DNA from: Candidatus Colicola coprequi
GTDB lineage: Bacteria > Bacteroidota > Bacteroidia > Bacteroidales > Paludibacteraceae
Direction: 5' to 3'
Length of the DNA: 33,181 nucleotides
NCBI GenBank assembly: GCA_018065765.1
Contig: JAGHSR010000123.1
Span: 1-33,181 of the forward strand
Below the pieces are notes generated by a model. That model was not told where the DNA came from and ran no database searches. It was given only the letters and a program-made list of their open reading frames with translations. This document shows positions 15,056 to 23,720 of this stretch, in pieces. A program made the position numbers and the translations under genes. The stretch's first letter is position 1; each line of letters begins with the position of its first letter.

Positions 15056-18000
15056 AACGCGCTCTAAAAATATTAGGCATCACATTAGCGTCTATTATTG
15101 GTGTTGTGATAGTCGCGATAGCTTTGGCCTGCTACGTGATGTTTACCCCGAAACGTTTGACCCCAATAGTTAATCAAATTGCGGATTCATTGTTGACTTG
15201 TCAACACGAATTGGATGAGGTGAATCTGACTTTTTTCCGCACCTTCCCTGATTTTGGATTGTCCGTAAAGGGACTCTACATCATCAATCCCATGGAAGGT
15301 GCCCAATCGGACACGGTATTGGCTATTCCGGAGTTGGTAGTGGGAGTGGATCTGGCAAAGGCGATAGATGGGTGCATCGATATTAAAAAATTTCATTTAG
15401 AAGATGTTGAAGCCAATATCTATATCGATTCAGAAGGTAAATCCAACGTGGATATTCTCAACTTGAGTCAAGATACGGTGGAGGATAACGATACAACAGA
15501 GGGGGGATGGGTTTTGCGCGAGATAGAGTTGAATGAGAATAGATTTATCATTGAAGCCGACAAACTCACTTATCTCAACGTGAGAGATTCGATGGATGCC
15601 AATGTGCAGGATATGGGAATAGAAATTTGTTATGAAGAGCAACGTGAAGTGCTAACGCTTAATGTTAATGCAAATGATGTAGATTTCACCATGAAAGATG
15701 AGACATTGGTGGAGGATGTGAAATTGCACATTAGCCTTCCATTGGGTGTGCGGGAGAATGGACTTATTGTTGTTGACGATGGTCAGTTGGCTGTCAATGA
15801 GTTCCAAATCAACTTGGATGGTGGGGTTACATTCCCTTATTGCATGAGTACGTTGTACATGAATCCCGATTTGCATATCTCAACCAATGATTGGCAGGTG
15901 TCATCGTTGTTGGCTCTATTGCCGGAATCGTATCAGTCGTTAGTTCCCAAGGAGGTGATTGCAGATGGTAAGATACAACTGAATGCTGATGTAACGGGGG
16001 TCTTTTATCCGGGAGCAAGTGAAGAAGATGTGCAAGAAATGGGATTGGAAGAGGACAGTTGTGATTTCGACCCACGTCAAACGATTTTACCTATTGTGGA
16101 TGCACAAATACTCATCAAGGAAGGTAAGGGGAAATATACGGCATTGCCATATTATTTCGATGCTATAGATGCTGATATTGTAGTTCATGTGGACTTGGAG
16201 CAAATAGAAGCAACAACGGCTACTATCAATCGTTTGTATGCCAAAACGGGAAAGACAAATATCACTGTGACAGGCAATGCCACTGAGATATTCAAATCCG
16301 GCAAAGGATTTGCGTTAGACAATCCTTTCTGTGATTTAAAGGCAAACATGAGTGTATATTTACCAGATGCGGATTATTGGATACAAAATGACTCCTCCGA
16401 ATCGTGGGTAAAAGGGGTGCTGAATGGTCAGATTGGTGTTCAGACACATCTGAGTGATGTAACCCACTTCAACCTTAATAATATGAAAGTGAAAGGTGAT
16501 CTTGCTATACAAGACTTGGATTTGGTGTATTGCGACTCAACATTGGCACATGCCGACCAACTCACCATTCAATTGTCTGCCCCCAAAACAGGAATACGCG
16601 ACAAAGCCATTTTGTCTGCCAATTGTATCATTGACATAGATGAGGTGAATGCCCAATTATTGGCCTCAAATCTCAATGCGCATGTTGATGGTGGCAAGTT
16701 GAATGCAGCCATTGAAATAGATATTAAAGACACCACCCAACTGCCGACTCTAACAGCTGGTTTTGATTTTACGGAGTTGAATGCCACATTGGACACTATT
16801 ACTGCACATGCTATCAATCCGAAAGGACAACTCACCCTCACATCGTCTCGTAGGAACAAGTCCACACCACGAATGGTTGTGCATTTTTCGTCCGATGCGA
16901 TGGAAGCATCTATGGGGAAAGACTTAGCTGTAGATACCCGACAAATTTCCATAGATGCCACAGCCACATACAACAAGAATGGCGACAATGTATTACTCAA
17001 GTGGAATCCACGTATCCGATTTGATTTACAAAATGCCCATGCTGATATAGCGCAATTGGGTACGATGGTGTCAATACCTGAGATTAAATTCGCATATTCC
17101 AATCGAGACTTTGTCATAGATACCAGTCGTATTGTGATTGGTAAGTCTGATTTTTCGTTGGGCGGTGAAGTAAAAGGATTGGGTAAGTGGATGCGCAAGG
17201 AGAGTAATTTGACCGGAATCCTTCGATTTACATCGGAATACTCAGATGTCAATGAGTTGTTGGATATAGTTAGCCGTTTAGGGTCAGATACAACACAAAC
17301 AGCAACAAGCGAACAGATAACTGCGGCAGAAGACACCATCGAAAAAGATCCTTTCATGGTGCCGGAACGGGTTGATTTAACCTTGGTCACTCATATCAAA
17401 TCGGCTGACGTATTTAATGAGCATCTCAAGAATTTGGGTGGTAATGTTTACATAAAAGACGGAACCATCATTATCGAAGAAATGGGATTTATCTGCGAGG
17501 CTGCCAAATTGCAATTAACAGCCATGTATCGTACCCCCAGAAGAGATCACATTTATGTGGGACTGGACTATCATATGGTGGACATTGATTTGCAGCAATT
17601 GATAAGTATGATTCCACAATTGGATACACTGATGCCCATGTTAAGTGCTTTCCGTGGTGGAGCACAGTTTCACGTGGCAGCGGAAACTTATGTAAACTCT
17701 CAGTACCAACTTAAGCCCAGTACACTGCGCGGAGCATGCGCCATAGAAGGTAAAGATTTAGTCGTATTGGATGGGGAAACATTCAATAAAATCTCTAAAA
17801 TCTTGCTGTTTAGTCCCAAAACAGAAAACAAGATAGATACTCTTACCTGTCAAGTTTCACTCTATAAGGACGAAATCAAAATCTATCCATTCTGTTTGGG
17901 CATTGACAATTATATGGCAGCATTGGGAGGCAACCACTTCCTGGATATGTCCTTCGATTATCACGTATCACTCCTACGTCCTTTCTATCTCGGTGTGGAT

Positions 18001-18156
18001 ATCAACGGAACGTTTGATGATTTGAATGTCAAACCGGCTAAGTGCCGCTACGCACAAGATTTCCGTCCTCTTTTCCACAAAGATGTTGAAACCAAGGCGA
18101 TGGAGATACGTAATTTGGTTAATTCCAGTTTGAAAAAAAATGTAAAAATCAACTAA
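15052..18156 (+). CDS. AsmA-like protein (large membrane-anchored, lipid-transport type)
   Basis: The 1034-residue protein opens with one membrane segment (about residues 7-30) followed by a very long, beta-rich periplasmic part. It has the alternating-strand pattern of AsmA family proteins, including an N-terminal segment with LTFFRTFPDFGLSVKGL and a C-terminal part with GTFDDLNVKPAKCRYAQD. AsmA and its relatives (TamB, YhdP) form long grooved rods between the inner and outer membranes. They are thought to carry phospholipids or help outer-membrane assembly. Length and layout match Bacteroidota members annotated as AsmA family. The ATG overlaps the previous stop, and dcp starts 1 base after its own stop. 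Confidence 0.87.
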   Translation: MKRALKILGITLASIIGVVIVAIALACYVMFTPKRLTPIVNQIADSLLTCQHELDEVNLTFFRTFPDFGLSVKGLYIINPMEGAQSDTVLAIPELVVGVDLAKAIDGCIDIKKFHLEDVEANIYIDSEGKSNVDILNLSQDTVEDNDTTEGGWVLREIELNENRFIIEADKLTYLNVRDSMDANVQDMGIEICYEEQREVLTLNVNANDVDFTMKDETLVEDVKLHISLPLGVRENGLIVVDDGQLAVNEFQINLDGGVTFPYCMSTLYMNPDLHISTNDWQVSSLLALLPESYQSLVPKEVIADGKIQLNADVTGVFYPGASEEDVQEMGLEEDSCDFDPRQTILPIVDAQILIKEGKGKYTALPYYFDAIDADIVVHVDLEQIEATTATINRLYAKTGKTNITVTGNATEIFKSGKGFALDNPFCDLKANMSVYLPDADYWIQNDSSESWVKGVLNGQIGVQTHLSDVTHFNLNNMKVKGDLAIQDLDLVYCDSTLAHADQLTIQLSAPKTGIRDKAILSANCIIDIDEVNAQLLASNLNAHVDGGKLNAAIEIDIKDTTQLPTLTAGFDFTELNATLDTITAHAINPKGQLTLTSSRRNKSTPRMVVHFSSDAMEASMGKDLAVDTRQISIDATATYNKNGDNVLLKWNPRIRFDLQNAHADIAQLGTMVSIPEIKFAYSNRDFVIDTSRIVIGKSDFSLGGEVKGLGKWMRKESNLTGILRFTSEYSDVNELLDIVSRLGSDTTQTATSEQITAAEDTIEKDPFMVPERVDLTLVTHIKSADVFNEHLKNLGGNVYIKDGTIIIEEMGFICEAAKLQLTAMYRTPRRDHIYVGLDYHMVDIDLQQLISMIPQLDTLMPMLSAFRGGAQFHVAAETYVNSQYQLKPSTLRGACAIEGKDLVVLDGETFNKISKILLFSPKTENKIDTLTCQVSLYKDEIKIYPFCLGIDNYMAALGGNHFLDMSFDYHVSLLRPFYLGVDINGTFDDLNVKPAKCRYAQDFRPLFHKDVETKAMEIRNLVNSSLKKNVKIN

Positions 18157-18157
18157 T

Positions 18158-20257
18158 ATGAAACACAACAACTTTGCCATTTTGGCTTCATCACTATTTG
18201 TTTGTATGGCTTGTACCAATGTGAACCCTTTGTTAGACCAACCTGAAACCCCTTATGGCGTTCCTGCGTTTGATCAAGTTAAACTGGAGCATTATATGCC
18301 CGCTTTTAAAGAGGCTATTGCTCAAAACGAAAAAGAAATTGAGGCAATCGTTAATGATCCGGAAGCACCAACTTTTGAAAACACAGTGGCTGCTTTAGAT
18401 CAGACAGGTATGTTGCTCGAACGCGTTGCCGGTGTGTTTTACAATGTGCTTGAAGCTGATGGCAACAACGAAATGGATGCCATTGCCAATGAGGTGGCAC
18501 CTATGATGTCGGCTCTGCAAGATGGAATTATTCTCAACGAGGGGCTCTTTGCTCGTATTCAAACTGCCTATGAACAGCGTGAAACATTAAATCTAAGTGC
18601 TGAACAGATGCGTCTATTGACAGAAACCTATAAAAGTTTTGCTCAGAACGGAGCTAATCTGCCAATAGATAAGAAAGAACGCCTGAAAGCAATCAATCAA
18701 GAATTAGCCACTTTGTCATTAAAGTTTGGTCAGAACGTGGTAGCTGAAACCAATGCTTTTCAATTATTTGTGACGGATGAATCAGAACTGGATGGGCTGC
18801 CCGAATCAGCTAAAACGGCTGCCAAAGAAGAAGCTATTGCTGCTGGACGTGCTGATGCATGGTTGTTCACTCCTAAACGCACTAGTTTTACTCCCGTATT
18901 GCAATATTGCACTAATCGTGAGTTACGCAAACAATTGCTTCTGGCTTACACAACTCGTGGTAATCACGACAATGAAAACGACAACAAGGCCGTGATTGTT
19001 CGTACGATGCAACTTCGCGTAGAAAAAGCGAAACTATTCGGTTATTCCAATCCTGCGGACTATATTTTGGCAGATTGTATGGCTCATGACGCTAACACCG
19101 TTAATGAGTTCCTACAATCAGTATGGGAACCCAGTCTCGCAGCAGCTAAGAAAGAGGCTGCTGCTCTGCAGGAACTGATGAATGAAGATTTACCCGGTGA
19201 GAAATTGCAACCATGGGATTGGTGGTACTATACAGAGAAATTGCGTCAGCAGAAATATGCGCTTGACGAAGAGGAAATCAAACAATACTTTGACCTAAAT
19301 AATGTTCGTAAAGGTGCATTCTTATTGGCACACAATCTATACGGTCTAAATTTTGAGCAATTGGATAACATGCCGGTGTATAATCCGGATGTAGAAGTAT
19401 TCAAAGTCACAGATGCCGATGGGTCACTGGTGGGTATATTATATACCGATTACTTCCCCCGTGCCGGCAAACGTCCGGGCGCATGGATGAACAATATTTT
19501 GCCACAATATGTGGATGCAAATGGAGTTGACCATCGTCCTGTGATTATCAATGTTGGCAATTTCAACAAGCCAACACAAGGCAACCCCTCTTTGTTATCT
19601 ATGGATGATGTAGAAACGCTCTTCCATGAGTTTGGACATGCATTACATGGTTTATTATCCAAAGCTACTTACAAGTCACTCGCTGGAACCAACACTCCAC
19701 GTGATTTTGTCGAATTACCCAGCCAGTTTATGGAAAATTATTGTTACGACCCGCAGATAATCAAAACGTATGCTTTCCATTATGCTACAGGGGAAGTGAT
19801 GCCGGATGAGTTGATTGCAAAAATCAATGCAGCAGGTCAATTCAATCAAGGATTTGTGACTACAGAGCTACTATCAGCATCCATTTTGGATATGGATTAT
19901 CACGTGATGACTACTACCGATGAATTTGATGTAAATGATTTTGAAGCGCAATCCATGAAAAATATGCAAATGATTCCGGAAATCATCACCCGCTATCGTT
20001 CCACATTCTATAATCACATTTTCACTACCGGTTATGAAGCAGGATACTATTCCTACACATGGGCAGCAGTGTTGGATGCAGACGCCTTTGCTGCATTCAA
20101 GGAAACCGGTGATATCCTTAATCCGGAGGTGGCCAAACGTTTCCGTCATCTATTGGAACAAGGCGGCACACGTGACGCTGCTGAATTATATCAAGAGTTT
20201 CGCGGGAAAGTAGCAGACCCACAATATCTGCTGCGCCGTAAAGGATTTATCGAATAA
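18158..20257 (+). CDS. dcp: M3 family metallopeptidase (peptidyl-dipeptidase Dcp-like), lipoprotein
   Basis: The 699-residue product is an M3 zinc peptidase. The active site reads HEFGH with H490, E491 and H494, and the third ligand E519 lies in DFVELPSQ. Other M3 hallmarks are the N-terminal NPLLDQPETPYGVPAFDQVKLEHY segment region and the late YYSYTWAAVLDADAF stretch. Dcp enzymes remove dipeptides from peptide C-termini. Here a lipoprotein signal ending in Cys19 (MAC) suggests an extracytoplasmic, membrane-bound enzyme, as is common in Bacteroidota. It follows the AsmA-like gene after a single base and is followed by a 71-base gap. It may work with the M13 peptidase at 7.5 kb in peptide use. 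Confidence 0.93.
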   Translation: MKHNNFAILASSLFVCMACTNVNPLLDQPETPYGVPAFDQVKLEHYMPAFKEAIAQNEKEIEAIVNDPEAPTFENTVAALDQTGMLLERVAGVFYNVLEADGNNEMDAIANEVAPMMSALQDGIILNEGLFARIQTAYEQRETLNLSAEQMRLLTETYKSFAQNGANLPIDKKERLKAINQELATLSLKFGQNVVAETNAFQLFVTDESELDGLPESAKTAAKEEAIAAGRADAWLFTPKRTSFTPVLQYCTNRELRKQLLLAYTTRGNHDNENDNKAVIVRTMQLRVEKAKLFGYSNPADYILADCMAHDANTVNEFLQSVWEPSLAAAKKEAAALQELMNEDLPGEKLQPWDWWYYTEKLRQQKYALDEEEIKQYFDLNNVRKGAFLLAHNLYGLNFEQLDNMPVYNPDVEVFKVTDADGSLVGILYTDYFPRAGKRPGAWMNNILPQYVDANGVDHRPVIINVGNFNKPTQGNPSLLSMDDVETLFHEFGHALHGLLSKATYKSLAGTNTPRDFVELPSQFMENYCYDPQIIKTYAFHYATGEVMPDELIAKINAAGQFNQGFVTTELLSASILDMDYHVMTTTDEFDVNDFEAQSMKNMQMIPEIITRYRSTFYNHIFTTGYEAGYYSYTWAAVLDADAFAAFKETGDILNPEVAKRFRHLLEQGGTRDAAELYQEFRGKVADPQYLLRRKGFIE

Positions 20258-20328
20258 ACATTAGAGATAAAAGCCATTAGACTACTACGAAATATTTCTT
20301 TACACATATTACCGAATGGACGCTACCT

Positions 20329-21198
20329 ATGGGCATATTGTTGCTCATGGCTTCCATATCAATGTTTATCCCTACTCTGATTTCGGTGAATGAATGGTGG
20401 ATACCTCTGTTGACATTGGTCTTAGCCGTTGTGAACGCTTTTTTTCTGGCTCGCCTGGCTCATCGTTCCGGTCTCACCAGAATGCCTTCTGTCGTGCCCG
20501 CATTTATTTACCAGATCACATTGGGTGCTAACATAACTCTTCACACATTTTGGCAGGGACAATTGATTGTTATGGCATTGATTGTTGTTATCCAACTTAT
20601 GCAACGAACATCCCATCAAGAGGACGCAACAGAAGAATCATTTCTTGCCGTTGTCCTCATTGTGCTTGCCTCATTGCTTTGGAGTGATATGGTACTATTT
20701 GTGGTAGTGTGGATAGTGTTATTAGCCATTGAGAAAAAAATCAGTTTCCGTACTATAAGTGCCATGTTGATAGCATTGGCAATGATGGCTATTTATTATG
20801 TGATTGGCCGTCAAATGGACTGGTTTATTCCGGAGTGGTCTGCCATGGCGCAACGACAATGGGTTGTTATAGATTGGTCATTCGTACAAGTGGTTGAAAT
20901 ACTTTTGTTGATTTTTTCGTTGTATTTTGTGGTAGCATCCTTCCTTAGAATCAATAGGGATAATATTTCTGTGCAAAAATATTTGCAGATGATATCGTTT
21001 GTTTTGCTAGCGGTGCTATTTTGGTACGCGTTCCCCGTAAACGAACGTGGTGTTGTAGCCACCATTCCCGCTGTGGTATCAATGGCGGCATCCGTATATT
21101 TTCTAACCACGCAAACACTTACGCGCGGAATCATTTTTGCACTATACATAGTGGGAACAGTCTACGAATTTATGCATCATTTATACCTAAACACATGA
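20329..21198 (+). CDS. Unidentified polytopic membrane protein
   Basis: I do not recognise this 289-residue protein. It is almost entirely hydrophobic, with eight or so membrane segments and short polar loops, such as RTSHQEDATEES near residues 100-110 and LRINRDNISVQKY near 206-218. No catalytic motif is evident. The frame is open upstream to 20281 (after a TAG at 20278) without ATG, GTG or TTG; that extension would add KYFFTHITEWTLP, so a somewhat longer protein from a non-standard start cannot be excluded. Its stop overlaps the ATG of the GHL10 gene (ATGA), so the two are translationally coupled. That coupling is the only clue to function: possibly a partner of envelope sugar turnover. Confidence 0.78.
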   Translation: MGILLLMASISMFIPTLISVNEWWIPLLTLVLAVVNAFFLARLAHRSGLTRMPSVVPAFIYQITLGANITLHTFWQGQLIVMALIVVIQLMQRTSHQEDATEESFLAVVLIVLASLLWSDMVLFVVVWIVLLAIEKKISFRTISAMLIALAMMAIYYVIGRQMDWFIPEWSAMAQRQWVVIDWSFVQVVEILLLIFSLYFVVASFLRINRDNISVQKYLQMISFVLLAVLFWYAFPVNERGVVATIPAVVSMAASVYFLTTQTLTRGIIFALYIVGTVYEFMHHLYLNT

Positions 21199-22682
21199 GA
21201 AATCGCATTTTAATCACTTTTGCCTGCTTACTACTTGTGGGCTCTATCGCTGCGGACAATCCTAAGCGTGAGTTCCGTGCAGCGTGGTTGACTACCGTTT
21301 ACACCATCGATTGGCCATCTGTTCAATCCAACACAAACGAAGCCACCATCGCACAACAGAAACAAATGACAGACTATTTGGACATATTCCAACAAGCTGG
21401 TTTGAACGCTGTGTTTTTTCAGGTGCGCACGATGTGTGACGCTGTCTATCAATCCTCGTATGAACCCTGGAGTCAATGGGTAACCGGTACCCGAGGAGTG
21501 GCTCCTCAGTATGATCCCTTAACTTTTGTTATTCAAGAAGCTCACAAACGTGGGTTAGAATTACACGCTTGGATTAATCCCTATCGCTATTCTGTGGGGG
21601 AAAGTACCTACGGAAAATGCGAGAATGACTATAGTCAGCAACACCCTGATTGGATTATTACATGTGCCAACGGGAGCACTATTCTTAATCCTGGCATGCC
21701 TGAAGTGCGTGACCGCATCGTGGATGTTGTGATGGATATTGTCAGCCGATATGAAGTGGATGGTATTGTGTTTGACGACTATTTTTATGTATCAGGAATG
21801 ACCGATGAGATGGATCAGGCACAATACGACCGCTATAATCCCAATCAACTCAATCGTGCCGATTGGCGCCGTGATAATGTGAATCAAATGGTAGCTGCTG
21901 TTAATACTGCTATCAAAGCATATAAACCTTGGTGTAAGTTTGGCATCGGACCTGCAGGTATTGCCGCTAGTGAGCAAGCTGTAGCTGATCGGTATGGTAT
22001 TAATGCCATTCAAGGTACAGAAGGTGACTGGCAATACGATGGCATTTATTCTGAACCTGTGGCTTGGCTTATGGCGCACACGATTGACTACATTGCCCCC
22101 CAAGTATATTGGCCTATCGGTTCAGAACTAACAGACTATAGCAAAATTACTCCTTGGTGGTACGATGTCGCCAATAAGTTTGGTCGCCATTGTTACATTA
22201 GTCAAGCGTTAGGTTCCAGAAAACTCAGGAGATTTAGTGCTACCGAAGTTGAGAATGAAATACGCATCAATCGTGCAGGCAGTGAGAATGCCAGTGGTTC
22301 TGTTTATTATCCCGGTGGACGTTTTTGCAAAGGAACACTGCCTGATTCGTTACATCAATCTGTTTATTCCACACAAGCGTTGACTCCTGTGCTGACATGG
22401 TATGAAGGCATTCCTTATAAAGCCGTTAAGTCCCTTAAACTCAAAGACAATACTTTATCCTGGTCACATTCATCTGCATCTAAATTCTCGGTATATGCTT
22501 TCCCTCAAGAGGTATCTACTGCGGAGGCATTGGAAAACCCCAAATATCTATTGGGGGTCAGTTATGACAAGACATTTGATGTAAGCGGTGTGTCCAACAA
22601 AGCCCATCTCGTCTTTGCGGTGTGTCCGCTTGATGGATACGGCAATGAGTACAAACCGAGTTTATACAAAGTATGCAAATAG
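21195..22682 (+). CDS. GHL10 family glycoside hydrolase, exported
   Basis: The 495-residue product matches the glycosyl hydrolase-like 10 (YngK/DigH-type) family. After a signal peptide (about residues 1-20, ending near IAAD) comes the typical REFRAAWLTTVYTIDWPS. Barrel strands NAVFFQVR, LELHAWINPYR and VDGIVFDDYFY follow, the last with D194 and D195. Residues after about 400 form a small beta domain, possibly fibronectin-like. E. coli DigH of this family cuts peptide-free glycan strands of peptidoglycan, so this enzyme may do the same; other members act on other polysaccharides. I used the ATG at 21195, which overlaps the previous stop and exposes the signal peptide, not the longer frame from 21021. 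Confidence 0.92.
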   Translation: MRNRILITFACLLLVGSIAADNPKREFRAAWLTTVYTIDWPSVQSNTNEATIAQQKQMTDYLDIFQQAGLNAVFFQVRTMCDAVYQSSYEPWSQWVTGTRGVAPQYDPLTFVIQEAHKRGLELHAWINPYRYSVGESTYGKCENDYSQQHPDWIITCANGSTILNPGMPEVRDRIVDVVMDIVSRYEVDGIVFDDYFYVSGMTDEMDQAQYDRYNPNQLNRADWRRDNVNQMVAAVNTAIKAYKPWCKFGIGPAGIAASEQAVADRYGINAIQGTEGDWQYDGIYSEPVAWLMAHTIDYIAPQVYWPIGSELTDYSKITPWWYDVANKFGRHCYISQALGSRKLRRFSATEVENEIRINRAGSENASGSVYYPGGRFCKGTLPDSLHQSVYSTQALTPVLTWYEGIPYKAVKSLKLKDNTLSWSHSSASKFSVYAFPQEVSTAEALENPKYLLGVSYDKTFDVSGVSNKAHLVFAVCPLDGYGNEYKPSLYKVCK

Positions 22683-22708
22683 GTTACAACTCCTAAAATA
22701 TCGTTACA

Positions 22709-22718
22709 CGCGCACGAG
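22709..22718 (+). repeat. CGCGCACGAG element, copy 2 (upstream of the beta-propeller gene)
   Basis: Second copy of the 10-mer found in the ileS leader, again with CGTT a few bases upstream and ATAAA just downstream. It lies in the 86-base gap between the GHL10 gene and the beta-propeller gene. No consensus promoter is evident in this gap: TAACTTTT at 22753-22760 is one base off a -7 box, but no TTTG stands 20 bases upstream. Confidence 0.4.
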
Positions 22719-22768
22719 TATAAATGTGATAATTACAAAATATTTATTCTATTAACTTTTTCAAACAA

Positions 22769-23704
22769 ATATTCAACAACAAGAAAAAAACATTCCTTTT
22801 AGCTGCAGTACTCTGCACGATTACTGCAGCAGCTCAGGTGGAGGTTAAGTCCATTGAGGAACTTCCCGGCACAAACAATCAGGGCTTTTGCTCGCCACAA
22901 TTTGCTCCGACAGGAGATTATCTGCTGTTCACCACTTCCAGTTGCAAAGGTTTGGTGAAATACGATTTGGCTGACAACAGCGTTCTTCAACTGACCGATG
23001 CAGACAATGCCGGCTATGAGGCTAAGATTTCGGATGGAGGTAAGATGGTTGTTTTCCGCGATGTTCAATACCGTGACAATCGTCGCTATACCGCTATCAA
23101 GCGAATCAATCTGGAGAATGGTGAAATCGCTATTCTAGATGACTACTCTCGCGAGAAATACGCGTTCGATTTTTCCGGTGGAACTATTCGTGTCGCTAAA
23201 GGAAAACAGATGAAAAGTCAAAGACTATTGACAGACATTCGTGAAGTAGAAAACAAATATGTGGTTGCTATTGAAGATATGGATTTGGTACTATACACCA
23301 ATAATGTTCGTCGTGTACTCAATCCACAAGGCAAGTGCAGTTATATTTGGCCTAACATCTCTCCGGATAAGAAACATCTCGTTTACACTGTTGCAAGTGG
23401 TGACAAATTTGGAACTTATGTATGCGATATGGAAGGTAACAACGTAACCTACCTTGGTTATGTCGGTGCTCCGCAATGGTTGGGAAACAACTACGTTGTA
23501 GGTATGCTCGATTTGTGGGGAGATGGCTATAAATATACCCACTCTCCTTTAGTTACAATTCGTATCGATGCACAAAATCTGACCATTCACAAAATACCCG
23601 GTCACGAAATCGTACTTTACCCTGCTGCCAATCAAGAAGGCGATAAGGTCGTATTTGCTGCGGATGGTGCAGTCTATATGATGAACGTTGAAATTAAAGA
23701 TTAA
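22769..23704 (+). CDS. Exported beta-propeller (PD40/TolB-like) protein with non-standard start
   Basis: The mature protein shows repeated blades of the PD40/WD40-like type: FAPTGDYLLFTTSS, KISDGGKMVVFRD, NISPDKKHLVYTVASG and NQEGDKVVFAADG. Such propellers bind partners or sugars and are not usually catalytic. The only standard start in frame, GTG at 22838, falls after the signal peptide. Upstream codons in the same frame read FNNKKKTFLLAAVLC then TITAAAQ, a textbook Sec signal peptide, so translation must begin earlier. No ATG, GTG or TTG exists in frame back to the stop at 22730; the candidates are ATA at 22769 and ATT at 22742 or 22751. I give 22769, which yields 311 residues. A mutated ATG or an assembly error is also possible. 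Confidence 0.72.
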   Translation: MFNNKKKTFLLAAVLCTITAAAQVEVKSIEELPGTNNQGFCSPQFAPTGDYLLFTTSSCKGLVKYDLADNSVLQLTDADNAGYEAKISDGGKMVVFRDVQYRDNRRYTAIKRINLENGEIAILDDYSREKYAFDFSGGTIRVAKGKQMKSQRLLTDIREVENKYVVAIEDMDLVLYTNNVRRVLNPQGKCSYIWPNISPDKKHLVYTVASGDKFGTYVCDMEGNNVTYLGYVGAPQWLGNNYVVGMLDLWGDGYKYTHSPLVTIRIDAQNLTIHKIPGHEIVLYPAANQEGDKVVFAADGAVYMMNVEIKD

Positions 23705-23706
23705 TG

Positions 23707-23712
23707 AAAGGA
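23707..23712 (+). promoter_or_regulatory. Ribosome binding site for the amidase gene
   Basis: AAAGGA ends 8 bases before the ATG at 23721. It supports that start, the one that opens a proper signal peptide, over the in-frame ATG at 23688 that lies inside the preceding gene. Confidence 0.45.
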
Positions 23713-23720
23713 TCATAATC

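Noticed and set aside
16569..17390. 273-codon open frame on the minus strand
   Set aside because: It is antisense to the AsmA-like gene; the composition is that of a shadow frame, with no motif.
21021..21194. Longer frame for the GHL10 protein starting at 21021
   Set aside because: It runs inside the preceding membrane protein gene in another frame; the ATG at 21195 opens directly into a signal peptide.
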